Of a stretch of 33,593 nt of DNA, positions 17,497 to 26,243 are shown piece by piece. How positions within the stretch are numbered: position 1 is the stretch's first letter; each line of letters starts with the position of its first letter. Made by a program: the position numbers and the translations under genes. Below the pieces are notes generated by a model. It worked only from the letters and a program-made list of their open reading frames with translations, was not told the origin of the DNA and searched no databases. This DNA is from an uncultured Gammaproteobacteria bacterium (GTDB lineage Bacteria > Pseudomonadota > Gammaproteobacteria > Pseudomonadales > Ketobacteraceae): contig CAJXXT010000036.1 of the NCBI GenBank assembly GCA_913063495.1, positions 1 to 33,593 of the forward strand. Reading direction: 5' to 3'.

Positions 17497-18486
17497 ATGC
17501 CTACAACCCTGTTTTCCCAGATTAAATCCCTGTTAAGCTTGTCGCTAATCGTTTTTTCACTTACTGGGTGTAAGGTTGCCGTGAATGTGGTTGGTGATGG
17601 CGCTGGGGTTGTGACATCTAATGTTGCTGGTGTGGAATGTGGCAATATTGATGATAAATGCTCAGCTTTGTTTGATAGTTTTGGCCCTGTTGTTCTCACT
17701 GCCACATCGCAACCAGGAGCAACTTTTGTAGGATGGGAAGGTGACTGTGAGGGTAATGAAAGCACTTGTGAACTAACCCTAGGTATTCCGCGAGAAGTCA
17801 CCGCAAGATTTGATACGAATAATATACTTGCGTTAGATTGCGGAACGGAAGAAGCAAAAGCCAATTGCCTTACTCCGAAGCAACTTCCTGAATACTATGT
17901 TGAACAGAGTGTGATGTATTTTGATACTTTGGCTTCTGACGTGAGCGTGTTGGTGCAACCCAATTACTCGTTGATGGTTGTGCGCTGGGAGTGGCCACCT
18001 TGGTTGCTATTGACGGGCTTAGGTAATGCAAACCTTATATTAACGGATGTCGCGCTGAAGTTATTTCCAACGGTTATTGCCGAGATAGATTGTCGGGCGT
18101 TTGATACACAACCTTACGGTCGTTGCCACATGGTGTTTGATTACAGTGGTGAGCTATGCCCGATATATGAAGAGTTCACCTTTAATGATCAAGGTGAAAT
18201 AACCTTTATTGAAGCATGGACAGATTTGGCAGGTTGGACTCCAACAACGGAAGAGGACTACTGGGCGGAGGGTGAGCATGTGAAGCGGCTTGCAACAAGG
18301 GTTCCTGGGTTAGGTAACGCGAATGGATTAGTGGATTTTGATGCGACATGGATGGAGGAAGCAGCAATGCAGGATGCAGATGTTGGGGAGTTAATGAAGA
18401 GGGGGCGTAGGCCTTATGGTACATACCTGGAGGAAATTGTTACCCATGCTGTTGAAACGGCGGAGGGGTGTAATCCGGGGCACTGA
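17497..18486 (+). CDS. Predicted lipoprotein with InlB-B-like repeat
   Basis: A 329-residue envelope protein of unknown function. Residues 1-25 form a lipoprotein signal ending in the lipobox LTGC, so the mature protein should start at Cys25. Residues about 26-110 match the divergent InlB B-repeat pattern (GDGAGVVTS, then paired Cys, VVLTATSQPGATFVGWEGDC, VTARFD), a small beta domain common in secreted bacterial proteins. The remaining 215 residues hold several cysteines and the segment EEFTFNDQGEITFIEAWTDLAGW, which has the feel of an NTF2/SnoaL-like strand pair; that assignment is tentative. No operon partner: terminators or gaps of more than 130 bases lie on both sides. The start has only a weak ribosome-binding site. 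Confidence 0.72.
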   Translation: MPTTLFSQIKSLLSLSLIVFSLTGCKVAVNVVGDGAGVVTSNVAGVECGNIDDKCSALFDSFGPVVLTATSQPGATFVGWEGDCEGNESTCELTLGIPREVTARFDTNNILALDCGTEEAKANCLTPKQLPEYYVEQSVMYFDTLASDVSVLVQPNYSLMVVRWEWPPWLLLTGLGNANLILTDVALKLFPTVIAEIDCRAFDTQPYGRCHMVFDYSGELCPIYEEFTFNDQGEITFIEAWTDLAGWTPTTEEDYWAEGEHVKRLATRVPGLGNANGLVDFDATWMEEAAMQDADVGELMKRGRRPYGTYLEEIVTHAVETAEGCNPGH

Positions 18487-18690
18487 GTGAGCCTTCAACA
18501 TGATTAGAGTTAATCTTGATAGTGACGTTGCCTTGTTATTCTTGTAGATCCATTTTGGGCTGTTTTATGCTTAGAATTCGGAAACAGCAAATTCTTTTGT
18601 AGTCTGCTTGTCTATAAAGTGTGGTTACTTGCCTTATTGTAGGGTTAGTAATCTATTCGTTTTACACAAGGTTCGCACAAAGGCCATAAA

Positions 18691-19170
18691 ATGACTACAA
18701 ACTTCCCAAAAACCCAATTTGCTCGAAATAAGAGCAACCTTCTTGTATTGGATGTAGGTCATATTCTGAGTATTCATCTGCGCGACTACATTGGTGTAGT
18801 GAGCGACGGAGTACCTTATGAATTACTTATAGGGGATGAGCTTATTAAGGGGCAAAGTGAGGGAGGTTATATTACTCAAAGTATTGATGAGTCTGTAGAG
18901 AGCGTTAAGTTGACGGTATGGCCCTATCCAGAATACCCCACGATTAAAAAGCAATGGCGTGTAACTATTGATGTTTTAGAATCAAGTGACACTGATGAGG
19001 GTAAAGTCCAGCGGCTTAATAACCTTGGGTATGTAATCCCTAAAGGTGGGCGTGCACAAGATGCCATAGCGATTGAAGCGGAGAAGCGTTTCAAGAAAAG
19101 TAGCGGATTAACATCGAATGATCAATTGGTAAGTGCTTTGACCGCCGTCGATTCAAGTTCAATGGCGTAG
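18691..19170 (+). CDS. Small T6SS-cargo-associated protein with beta domain and PG-binding-like C terminus
   Basis: A 159-residue protein without signal peptide. The first two thirds look like a small beta domain (SIHLRDYIGVVSDGVPYELL, then GDELIKGQSEGGYITQSI and VKLTVWPYPE). The last third resembles a degenerate peptidoglycan-binding type 1 domain: KVQRLNNLGYVIPKG, then an AIAIEAEKRFKKSSGL helix. The same domain order ends the VgrG at 27115-30657 (LLRLTNKKGKAWSNKTFKV, then QARCNNLGF and AVKGFQQQQ). This two-domain module is common in T6SS cargo neighbourhoods, so an adaptor or cargo role is likely but unproven. The ATG has AAAGG upstream. It precedes the LRR and effector genes on the same strand. 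Confidence 0.65.
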   Translation: MTTNFPKTQFARNKSNLLVLDVGHILSIHLRDYIGVVSDGVPYELLIGDELIKGQSEGGYITQSIDESVESVKLTVWPYPEYPTIKKQWRVTIDVLESSDTDEGKVQRLNNLGYVIPKGGRAQDAIAIEAEKRFKKSSGLTSNDQLVSALTAVDSSSMA

Positions 19171-19255
19171 TTTATACCTGCCTTCTGCCTAGTTGATTCT
19201 GTGTTGGTTGGTTGGGTGATGTTATAGTTGCGCTATTTTAAGTGAGGAGAAGTTT

Positions 19256-20587
19256 ATGCGGTTCCCGATACCGTTTGCATTGATTACGTTGTTCGGCATG
19301 TTGTGGATGAGTGTTGTTAGTAGTGTTGCTGCTGACACATACGTTGATCCAAAGGACTATCAAGTATTTAAGACCTTTATTGAACAGGCTGGTCACAGTA
19401 TTGATGAGTATGAGTTTACGACCGAGTATGAGGTTATAGGACTGGATGAAGGCTACTTGATGATCAAAATGCCTCATCGGAAGAAAGAAAGTAATATATC
19501 TCGTTTAGATGGAAGAGTGATGGTCGATGATAAAGGAAGGATTTTGGCCGTAGATATCAATGGTGGCGAAGTCAATTCTTTGAAGTTACTGGAGTCCCTG
19601 ACTGAGCTTATATCCATTTCAGTTGATGACACAAACCTGGCTAGTCTGTCGTTACAAAACTTGAAAAATTTGGTTAACTTAAGTCTGGGCGGTAATAAAG
19701 TCCAACAAGTGGAAGTGTTAGAAAACTTACCTAATCTACGTAGAATCGAATTGTCATACAATAAATTGCCTAACGTGAACGGTATCGGCAATTTACGGAA
19801 ACTTGAGCGGCTTTCTGTAGGTGTGAATCGTATGTCTTCGATTGATAACTTCGGTCGCTTTGAAAACCTCAAATATTTGGATCTAGAAGGGAGCAGTCTC
19901 AAGCAAGTGGATGGCCTAAAGGGGCTTTTGAAGCTTGAAAGGTTGAGTCTTAATGGGCAACCAATAGAAGACCTTTCTCCTTTAAGAAGGTTAATAAAAT
20001 TAAAGTCATTGCTGTTATCCAATGTGAAAGATGTTGATTTATCACCTATTAAGCACTTAGAGAAATTGGAGTTCTTGCGTATATTTCATAGTCCTATTGA
20101 GTCACTTTATGGTATTCGAGAGCTGCCTAATTTAAGAGTATTGACGGTGACAGAGGGTGAACTAAAAAGTATTGGTGATTTAAGTGAAATGGTTAGTTTG
20201 GTGGAATTGGAACTTTCCAATAACCCCCTTGTTAGTATGAAAGGTGTGGGGGGGGTGACATCGCTAAAAAAATTAGTCCTTGAAAATACCGATATTAAAA
20301 TAATTGAAGATTTAGAACAACTTTCAGGCCTTGAAAAGCTCGTGTTAACTGGTTCATTGATTGAAAAAATGGAAGGTTTGGATGGATTGACGAATCTTTT
20401 GGAATTAAAAATGTCTGCTACAAATATATCAAAAATAGAGAATTACGAGAATCTTACTAACTTATTGTTCTTTGCCTATAGGGAAACACCGGCCTCTAGA
20501 AAAGAAGAAAATCATGAAGCACTACGGTATTTGAAAAAATTCACGTATAAAAATTATAAAGCCCGATCAGATCGAAATGGAAAGTGA
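19256..20587 (+). CDS. Secreted or periplasmic leucine-rich-repeat protein
   Basis: A 443-residue protein with a Sec signal peptide (about 1-26, cleavage likely after SVAA). A 70-residue N-terminal domain follows, then about 13 consecutive 22-residue leucine-rich repeats (about 112-418) of the SDS22/internalin type, with consensus LxxLxxLxxLxLxxNxIxxIxG. A short basic tail (YKARSDRNGK) closes it. The start has a strong GAGGAG six bases upstream. It lies 85 bases after the small PG-binding-like gene and 109 bases before the putative effector gene, so they may form one transcript. A periplasmic protein beside a membrane-targeting effector is a candidate immunity factor. A general binding role, unrelated to immunity, is also possible. 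Confidence 0.75.
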   Translation: MRFPIPFALITLFGMLWMSVVSSVAADTYVDPKDYQVFKTFIEQAGHSIDEYEFTTEYEVIGLDEGYLMIKMPHRKKESNISRLDGRVMVDDKGRILAVDINGGEVNSLKLLESLTELISISVDDTNLASLSLQNLKNLVNLSLGGNKVQQVEVLENLPNLRRIELSYNKLPNVNGIGNLRKLERLSVGVNRMSSIDNFGRFENLKYLDLEGSSLKQVDGLKGLLKLERLSLNGQPIEDLSPLRRLIKLKSLLLSNVKDVDLSPIKHLEKLEFLRIFHSPIESLYGIRELPNLRVLTVTEGELKSIGDLSEMVSLVELELSNNPLVSMKGVGGVTSLKKLVLENTDIKIIEDLEQLSGLEKLVLTGSLIEKMEGLDGLTNLLELKMSATNISKIENYENLTNLLFFAYRETPASRKEENHEALRYLKKFTYKNYKARSDRNGK

Positions 20588-20696
20588 ATACTTTATTTGT
20601 TCTGAGGCTGGCCTTCATGTCGCTCAATATAAATTACGATAATACAAAACATACCTTTTAGTTAGAAGTCTGTTAAACAAAGGATTGGAGCCCATT

Positions 20697-23600
20697 ATGG
20701 CTGTAGATTTAAAAAACGTGATGCTAGATTTCGAGCGAATCATGAAGGAAATCGCAAAAAGCGAGTTGACCTTAAAAGCAGTGAAAAAATTGAGGGAAGA
20801 GCAGGCGGATTTTAAAAGCTCTCGTCAATGGGGATATGAAGAAAGTTATCAGTACGATTCTGCGGTGATTGTAGCTACAAAGAGAGTCGCAAGCCTTAAT
20901 AACAGTTTGGCAGAGCTTGAAGCGTTCCATAAAGTCAATCGTCAGCAGCTGGATAAAGTCTGCCATTATTATGACGATGACGACAATGAAATCAGGAAGG
21001 CCCATGAAAAACGTATGAGTTTCCTCGTTGAGGTATTAGGGAACGATGATGCGGATCAGCAATTAAAGGATATATTAGAGGAAAAGGAAATTGTCCCTAC
21101 GGTGACATACGGTGCAGTAAGTAACCGGCTGGAAGAGTCTCTGAGTGACGAGGAAAGGATTAATCAATCCTGTGTGTTGGCTACTCAAGATTTAACCACG
21201 GAAATTCGCCTGGTATATGAGGATAATCCCGATGAACCAGTGGCGTGTAGTAGTTTGCTTTATTGGTTGTATGACAATGACCCGGCGAATAGCGATGCCA
21301 TTGAACCGGATGTAAAGGCGATATCTGATGATTTGAAGGTAATGTTGCCTATTGGTGTTGGTGTTACTGATAGTAGCGGAAACTTAATGCAGAGCGTTGC
21401 AGTTCCCGATGGGTTGGGGGTTTATCAAATTAATGAAGAAACCAATCAACTTATGGTGAAGTCAAAGCTGTCGACGTGGAAAGCGTATAAAATTGCCACC
21501 AACGCTCGTTTACAAGCCTCAAGTTTTAGGGATCACGTCACAGATGCTAATGGGAGTATTGAAAATAGCAATTCATCTTATGAAGTGGTAAATAATTATA
21601 AGGGAGACCTTGGTGGGGAGTTTGATTGGCATTTTTTAAATTATATGAAAAAGAACAAACCACTAAAAAAATCTGTGGATATTACGATACCGCAGCAAAT
21701 TATGGCCAATATAGTCGCCAAAGGTTTTGATGAAGAGGATCATGAGAATCTAGAAAAAGAAATGTCGTTGGCGGGATGGAGGGGTTCTGATAAACGCGAT
21801 CTGGCTGCAAAAATTTCGATACACAGTTTTAATGTGAATCGAAAGTACGGTTTTCTGTTATATCCAGCGGATCGTGGCAATTTTGCGTCCGTTGATGTGA
21901 CAACGTTAACTCAGCCTCTTGATTTCCCTTCGGTAGAAGGCGTTGATGCGCCAGTGATTACCAAGGGGGCAGCGTGGGCGGAATCAGCGTTACCCAAACC
22001 AGAACTGAACGGTAACGAATTGCGCAGTACCATTGCACTGTATTGTACATTGCCGGAGTGGGATAAGCGCTTGTGTCGTGTGCTGTACCGTCTAGAGCGT
22101 GCTCATATTAATTTTAATCAATCTGTCCATAATCATACGGAAAATATGTTTCGTATTAAGCGTATGCAGCAATTGGCAGAGCTGCATCGACAATATCACT
22201 ATGATTCGTTTAATGAGAAAGAAAAAGCGACCAATGATGGTTTGATCGATGATTTAGAGGCAATGTATAGCGGTATATCCGGCTGGATTGAGAGTCCAGA
22301 TGATAGTGATGCAATTGGCTTAAAAAAATTAAAGGATGAAGTGGAAGCTGCTGCAAAGGAGCTGTGGGACTTGATTGGTCGGCCGGCGTTCTCACAAGAG
22401 TTAGCGCGATATATGTCAACGGTAGCTGGCAAAGTTGATGGGGGTGATGGACCGGAAAGTGAGCGGGGTATGCCGTCTGGGCCTTATATGACCGTGGAGC
22501 CATTTTGGACGCATATTTTTGAGACTCTAGGTAAATGTTATGCCGCGTTTAAGAATACCGAGATTGAAGAGAAGGCGTGGACGGAGCATGTTGAGGGGTT
22601 AGTGCTTTGGGTTGCTAATAATGAAGATAGAGAGCTCAGTGTCGATGAAACAGAGGCTGAGGGGTTGCGTAATGCCGGAGTGGACGAAGAGGATTTACCT
22701 ACAGTCATAAGCCCTCTATCGAAAAGGTTGTTAGACCGGGGGAGGGACAGTGAAGGAATCAATAACGTGTTTTTTGGGGATGGTAACCAAGATACTGCTA
22801 GAAATCCGCTCTACATAATGATGGATGGTTACACAGAGATCGCATCAATTTTCCACAGAGTCCCAGGCCCGCCATCGGTAGTTCAAGTCGCATTGGATGT
22901 CTATTCTGACCATGTTTCAAAGCTCATTGGTAGAAGTGTCGTTGGAAAAAAATCGCTTCATATTAAGCTCTTCTTTGGAATATCAAAACTCTATGGTTTG
23001 ACAAAGGCAGATATTGATTTTAATGATTCAAAGTCAGACGTTTATCAATTGCTTAGGCGGCATGGTAGGCAGTATCGTCCGGGTGGTAAGAAGCCAAACG
23101 GAAAGAGGAATAAGATTAGCCTAAGTGCTCAGGATGTGTCTGATAGACATATCCTACGGGGGTTTCCTGAATTTGATGAGAACGGTAGGGCGGGTATTAA
23201 GGGCAAAGATAGTCAGTCTTTTTCAGAAATGGCTTACACAGGACGCCGACACCTTGCCTATAAGTCTGTGATGCAGGTTTTTCATTGGCTGCTATATTTT
23301 GAAACTTGGGGTCACCAAGAGGTAAAAAATGCTGCGGATGAAAAAATATCCCTAAAGTATATCCGTGATGTACTGGAAGGTGTAGAGGTTGCCGGTGGTA
23401 ATTATGTGAAAGTGATAAGCGCTAAATTGCTGATTAATCAGATGTTGGCAGGAGGCGGATTGGCGGAGCGTGGGTTGGCCAAAGGGTTTATGCAAGCCGG
23501 TTCAGGTTTGGCAGTGCACGCGGATAAAATCGCGTTGCGCCTTGGTGTTCTTGGTGTAACGACGGCTGCTTTGGATACAGTACGTTATCTTGATAAGGGT

Positions 23601-24554
23601 TTTTATGGGCAATCTTTCATGGAAATGAATCGCTCCGTTGGCCTTGCTATGGTGTCTTATGGTTATGCTGCTCGCCAATTCCCAGAAGGAGTCGTGGTTA
23701 AAGTTGGCCAAAGTGTGGCCAAGGCGGCAGTCAAGCGATTTGCTTGGTTGGGGGCGGTAATATGGATACCTGTTGCTGGTCAGATGGCATTGGTCGTTGG
23801 TTCGGTTCTTAGCACCGCCGTGTTTGCTTACGACATAGCTGGGATTGTTGTAGAAATGAACCGTACCAATATGCATGACTATTTCCATAATTATTGGGAT
23901 GCATTTAAAAACTCTACTTTTGGTAAAGAAGAGGATAAGAATGAATGCATTGAATATTATGAAAGTGAAATTCCGAATAGTGGTGAGTTTGCGGCGTCCT
24001 TTAAGAGCGCAGATGGTCGGCGCTATACTATTCTAGGTGAGGATAGTGGCGTAGATTGGCAGCAGCTGAGTTGGCGGGCTATTATTCCTTTGCATCTTAT
24101 GGGTTATGACAATGAGTTCATTGGTAACTTGGTAGAAATCGAAGGAATGACGATTGATGACGCACTTGATGAACTCGATGATGAGCTTGATTTTATTAAT
24201 GAAAAGCCAACAGGGAAAGACGCTCGAACGGAAACCTTTGATGTTAGACACAGCCGGGTCAAAGGGAAGCCCAAAAATTTTGGTGTTGGTTCATTGGTTC
24301 GATTTTATGCGGCTGTTAGCTCGAAAGAAAATAGTGAGTTGACATTCGAAAACGGGAATACCTATAGGCAGGTCGCAGATAGTCTAGAAGAGGGTACCTT
24401 TATTCCAGATCGTGAGCAGCCTGAAATGCTTCCTAAGTTTGATGAGCTGCTTGATAGCGATGGAAGTGATTATAACAACAAGAGAATACAGGCGTTGGCA
24501 AACGAAGTGGGCTGGTATAGTGATGATTTCTATAAAATTGTTGATGTTGAGTGA
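20697..24554 (+). CDS. Putative T6SS effector, large protein with membrane-active segment
   Basis: A 1285-residue protein without signal peptide. The start is the ATG at 20697 because GGAG lies six bases upstream; an in-frame TTG at 20685 overlaps it. Visible features: N-terminal coiled coil (1-120), an acidic mixed region, a conserved-looking segment SIHSFNVNRKYGFLLYP (near 374-390), helical middle regions, a Gly/Ala-rich amphipathic stretch (near 905-985), a long hydrophobic hairpin (near 1015-1055: IWIPVAGQMALVVGSVLSTA), and an acidic hydrophilic C terminus. This order resembles VasX/Tke5 (BTH_I2691-type) pore-forming T6SS effectors. No catalytic motif was found. Context (LRR protein, PG-binding-like protein, convergent vgrG) supports the call. 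The exact family is unverified. Confidence 0.6.
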   Translation: MAVDLKNVMLDFERIMKEIAKSELTLKAVKKLREEQADFKSSRQWGYEESYQYDSAVIVATKRVASLNNSLAELEAFHKVNRQQLDKVCHYYDDDDNEIRKAHEKRMSFLVEVLGNDDADQQLKDILEEKEIVPTVTYGAVSNRLEESLSDEERINQSCVLATQDLTTEIRLVYEDNPDEPVACSSLLYWLYDNDPANSDAIEPDVKAISDDLKVMLPIGVGVTDSSGNLMQSVAVPDGLGVYQINEETNQLMVKSKLSTWKAYKIATNARLQASSFRDHVTDANGSIENSNSSYEVVNNYKGDLGGEFDWHFLNYMKKNKPLKKSVDITIPQQIMANIVAKGFDEEDHENLEKEMSLAGWRGSDKRDLAAKISIHSFNVNRKYGFLLYPADRGNFASVDVTTLTQPLDFPSVEGVDAPVITKGAAWAESALPKPELNGNELRSTIALYCTLPEWDKRLCRVLYRLERAHINFNQSVHNHTENMFRIKRMQQLAELHRQYHYDSFNEKEKATNDGLIDDLEAMYSGISGWIESPDDSDAIGLKKLKDEVEAAAKELWDLIGRPAFSQELARYMSTVAGKVDGGDGPESERGMPSGPYMTVEPFWTHIFETLGKCYAAFKNTEIEEKAWTEHVEGLVLWVANNEDRELSVDETEAEGLRNAGVDEEDLPTVISPLSKRLLDRGRDSEGINNVFFGDGNQDTARNPLYIMMDGYTEIASIFHRVPGPPSVVQVALDVYSDHVSKLIGRSVVGKKSLHIKLFFGISKLYGLTKADIDFNDSKSDVYQLLRRHGRQYRPGGKKPNGKRNKISLSAQDVSDRHILRGFPEFDENGRAGIKGKDSQSFSEMAYTGRRHLAYKSVMQVFHWLLYFETWGHQEVKNAADEKISLKYIRDVLEGVEVAGGNYVKVISAKLLINQMLAGGGLAERGLAKGFMQAGSGLAVHADKIALRLGVLGVTTAALDTVRYLDKGFYGQSFMEMNRSVGLAMVSYGYAARQFPEGVVVKVGQSVAKAAVKRFAWLGAVIWIPVAGQMALVVGSVLSTAVFAYDIAGIVVEMNRTNMHDYFHNYWDAFKNSTFGKEEDKNECIEYYESEIPNSGEFAASFKSADGRRYTILGEDSGVDWQQLSWRAIIPLHLMGYDNEFIGNLVEIEGMTIDDALDELDDELDFINEKPTGKDARTETFDVRHSRVKGKPKNFGVGSLVRFYAAVSSKENSELTFENGNTYRQVADSLEEGTFIPDREQPEMLPKFDELLDSDGSDYNNKRIQALANEVGWYSDDFYKIVDVE

Positions 24555-24626
24555 GAGCTAAGGTGACTCTAGTTTGTCGCCAATTATTTTCTCATAACCT
24601 ATGACCTTTATCTAAATACTAAAGGC

Positions 24627-24659
24627 CGGTACCAATTGTTCAAATTACCATTGGTACCG
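24627..24659 (+). terminator. 10-bp hairpin downstream of the effector gene
   Basis: CGGTACCAAT (24627-24636) and ATTGGTACCG (24650-24659) are perfect inverted copies with a 13-base loop, 72 bases past the effector stop. The following bases are GAAACTTC-like, with no T tract, so it may act as an RNA 3'-end barrier or a protein site rather than a standard terminator. Confidence 0.4.
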
Positions 24660-24696
24660 AAACTTCATGCAGCTACTTGTCATAGCGATTCTATTT

Positions 24697-24864
24697 GTAG
24701 TGACTCAGACTCGACTTGACACTTTAGCTTGCTGAGTCCGACCAGTTATGACAGATCGAGGTGATGGATTACTATAATGAACAGCCGCATACACCCTATT
24801 AGCCGACAGTAAGGAATCAATTGGGATTTGAATCTCCGTTGGCTGGATTGTTTATAATGCCGCC
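24697..24864 (+). repeat. Left arm of a diverged inverted repeat with a perfect 19-bp core
   Basis: The outer end, 24697-24715, reads GTAGTGACTCAGACTCGAC and is a perfect inverted copy of 27093-27111. Inward of the core the two arms align over about 150 bases with many substitutions and one roughly 20-base insertion on the left. They come back to 21 of 22 identical bases at 24830-24851 against 26980-27001, inside regulator-gene sequence. The left arm also has a local GACTCAG/CTGAGTC pair (24702-24708, 24732-24738). Confidence 0.75.
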
Positions 24865-25190
24865 ATTTGAGGTGTCTTCGCTAAAGCGGTCATTACGCAA
24901 AAGTATTAACATTCCACGTTGACCGAGTAGGCATGCCCAATAACAAAATGTCCATACTCTTTGCTAATGTAGGTACCCGAGGCATCAAGAAGAATAAACG
25001 GGGGTTTTTGAAAGTCTACCTATATCACCAGGGAGGCAAAAATATTATTAGCGGCATTGGCTCGCTAGCAGGTGACAAATCGGTGCCATCTCCGTTAAAC
25101 TGGCCCACTCGCTGAACTAAATCATACTGGCAGATATTCAACAATGCACCCCTTGAAGCGCCCCCGTTTGGCACCCTGCATGATCAGCCT
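24822..25190 (+). pseudogene. Decayed fragment of a LuxR-type regulator gene
   Basis: On the plus strand, codons from 24832 read I-S-V-G-W-I-V-Y-N-A-A-I and then a stop. The upstream part of the truncated regulator at 26583-27017 reads I-S-V-G-G-I-V-A-S-A-A-A. Further on, RGFLKVYLYHQGGKNI (near 25000-25050) parallels RSGILIYLSDPEASQNI in that regulator, at about the expected distance. Several stops and indels interrupt the frame, so it cannot be translated. The far end is uncertain; weak resemblance to the HTH region (SVKLAHSLN versus LKAIAGSLN) suggests the relic reaches close to the start of the 343-residue gene. Confidence 0.45.
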
Positions 25191-25211
25191 TTAATTGAAA
25201 TAGGAAATTCC

Positions 25212-26243
25212 ATGTCTGCTATACGAACTATCATCTCCGAAGTGAGAGTTATTTGTGAACAAAATCGCGATAGTTGTGAGGCGCATTTGTTGAAACACTT
25301 ATCAATTCTAAAATTGTGTACAGAAGAGGGAGTTTTTCATTCAAGCGATATAGCTGACCTCAACCTCATGCATGAAGTTGATCTTAACGCGCTTCTTGAT
25401 GAAATTCAGGTTCTATTGGTGCGGAACAAGTATCTCGATAAAGCATTATCCCATTCAGCATTCAATCTCAGTGAGAATTCAGCGGCTACAAAAGAAATCA
25501 TTATAAGCAGCTTACTTTATTTGGTTGTAATAGATCGGCTTACCCGTGCGGTTATAAATGATTGGCGCATAGGCAGGATGCTCGAACAACACTTTGAGCG
25601 CGAGAGACAAAAAATTGATCTGAAATTGCATTTTAATTTGTTTGAGCGCGAAAAGCTTAAAGCGACACTAAACGGTATTCACTATGGACTGCAATGGCTT
25701 GAGAACGGAGCCATTCGTTATAAAAAGTGGAAGCCGCCAATCAACTTTATGACCTTAAATATTTCGCAGGCGGTTCTTGAGGATGTTCGGTTAGGAAATT
25801 TTCAAAACGCCCGGGCAGGATTGTTGTTAGCGATGAATCCAACAGATAGAGATAACGCGATATCAGCCGACGGAAATGTGATTTTGAAAGAAGTTTCTCT
25901 CGGAGCTGAGTGGATTGATCTATACATGAGCTGGAATCTTGCGTTCATTGCGCATTACGAAAATTACCCTTTCTTTTTTGCAAAACTGTTAGCACCAGTT
26001 GTACTTGATTATCATAATCAACCCAACAAATGGACTTATACTCGCGGTATGGGGTTGTACTTACATATTCATCACGAGCTATTTTCTAGGGTAGAAGGCA
26101 GGACTTACGCTAATCCGCCAGCAATGACGCAGATAATTAAATCTTGGGGACAGGCCAACCTCGAGAATTCGGGGTCGTTTCTTAAAGATATACATGATAC
26201 CCAACCAAGTTTTTGGAGGAGATTGCAGTCTATTATTTATTAG
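25212..26243 (+). CDS. Unrecognised 343-residue protein within the inverted-repeat segment
   Basis: A hypothetical protein with no family that I recognise. The ATG has AGGA six bases upstream, supporting real translation. It is mostly alpha-helical in appearance and hydrophilic, with one moderately hydrophobic stretch (EIIISSLLYLVVIDRL, near 95-110) that is too polar around it to be a confident membrane helix. There is no signal peptide. The central region has basic stretches (REKLKATL, RYKKWKPP) and the C-terminal half is aromatic-rich (YMSWNLAFIAHYENYPFFF, WTYTRGMGLYLHIHHELF). It sits between the effector and vgrG genes, enclosed by inverted repeats and decayed regulator fragments. A cytosolic immunity or accessory role is possible from position only. 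Confidence 0.6.
   Translation: MSAIRTIISEVRVICEQNRDSCEAHLLKHLSILKLCTEEGVFHSSDIADLNLMHEVDLNALLDEIQVLLVRNKYLDKALSHSAFNLSENSAATKEIIISSLLYLVVIDRLTRAVINDWRIGRMLEQHFERERQKIDLKLHFNLFEREKLKATLNGIHYGLQWLENGAIRYKKWKPPINFMTLNISQAVLEDVRLGNFQNARAGLLLAMNPTDRDNAISADGNVILKEVSLGAEWIDLYMSWNLAFIAHYENYPFFFAKLLAPVVLDYHNQPNKWTYTRGMGLYLHIHHELFSRVEGRTYANPPAMTQIIKSWGQANLENSGSFLKDIHDTQPSFWRRLQSIIY

Larger units (their letters stand above)
24555..25211. other. 657-base gap holding hairpin, 19-bp repeat core and decayed regulator fragment
   Basis: No intact gene is supported here. In order it holds a 10-bp hairpin (24627-24659), the left 19-bp inverted-repeat core (24697-24715), roughly 110 bases of sequence that aligns to the downstream arm, and a stop-containing relic of the LuxR-type gene (from about 24822). 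A 60-codon frame at 24933-25115 is best read as part of that relic. Confidence 0.6.

Noticed and set aside
19474-20022. 182-codon minus-strand frame inside the LRR gene
   Set aside because: It is the antisense of regular leucine-rich repeats, serine/arginine/leucine-biased and lacking a start signal.
24933-25115. 60-codon open frame on the plus strand as an independent gene
   Set aside because: No Shine-Dalgarno, and its middle (RGFLKVYLYHQGGKNI) parallels the LuxR-type remnant on the other side of the segment, so it is treated as part of a decayed copy.
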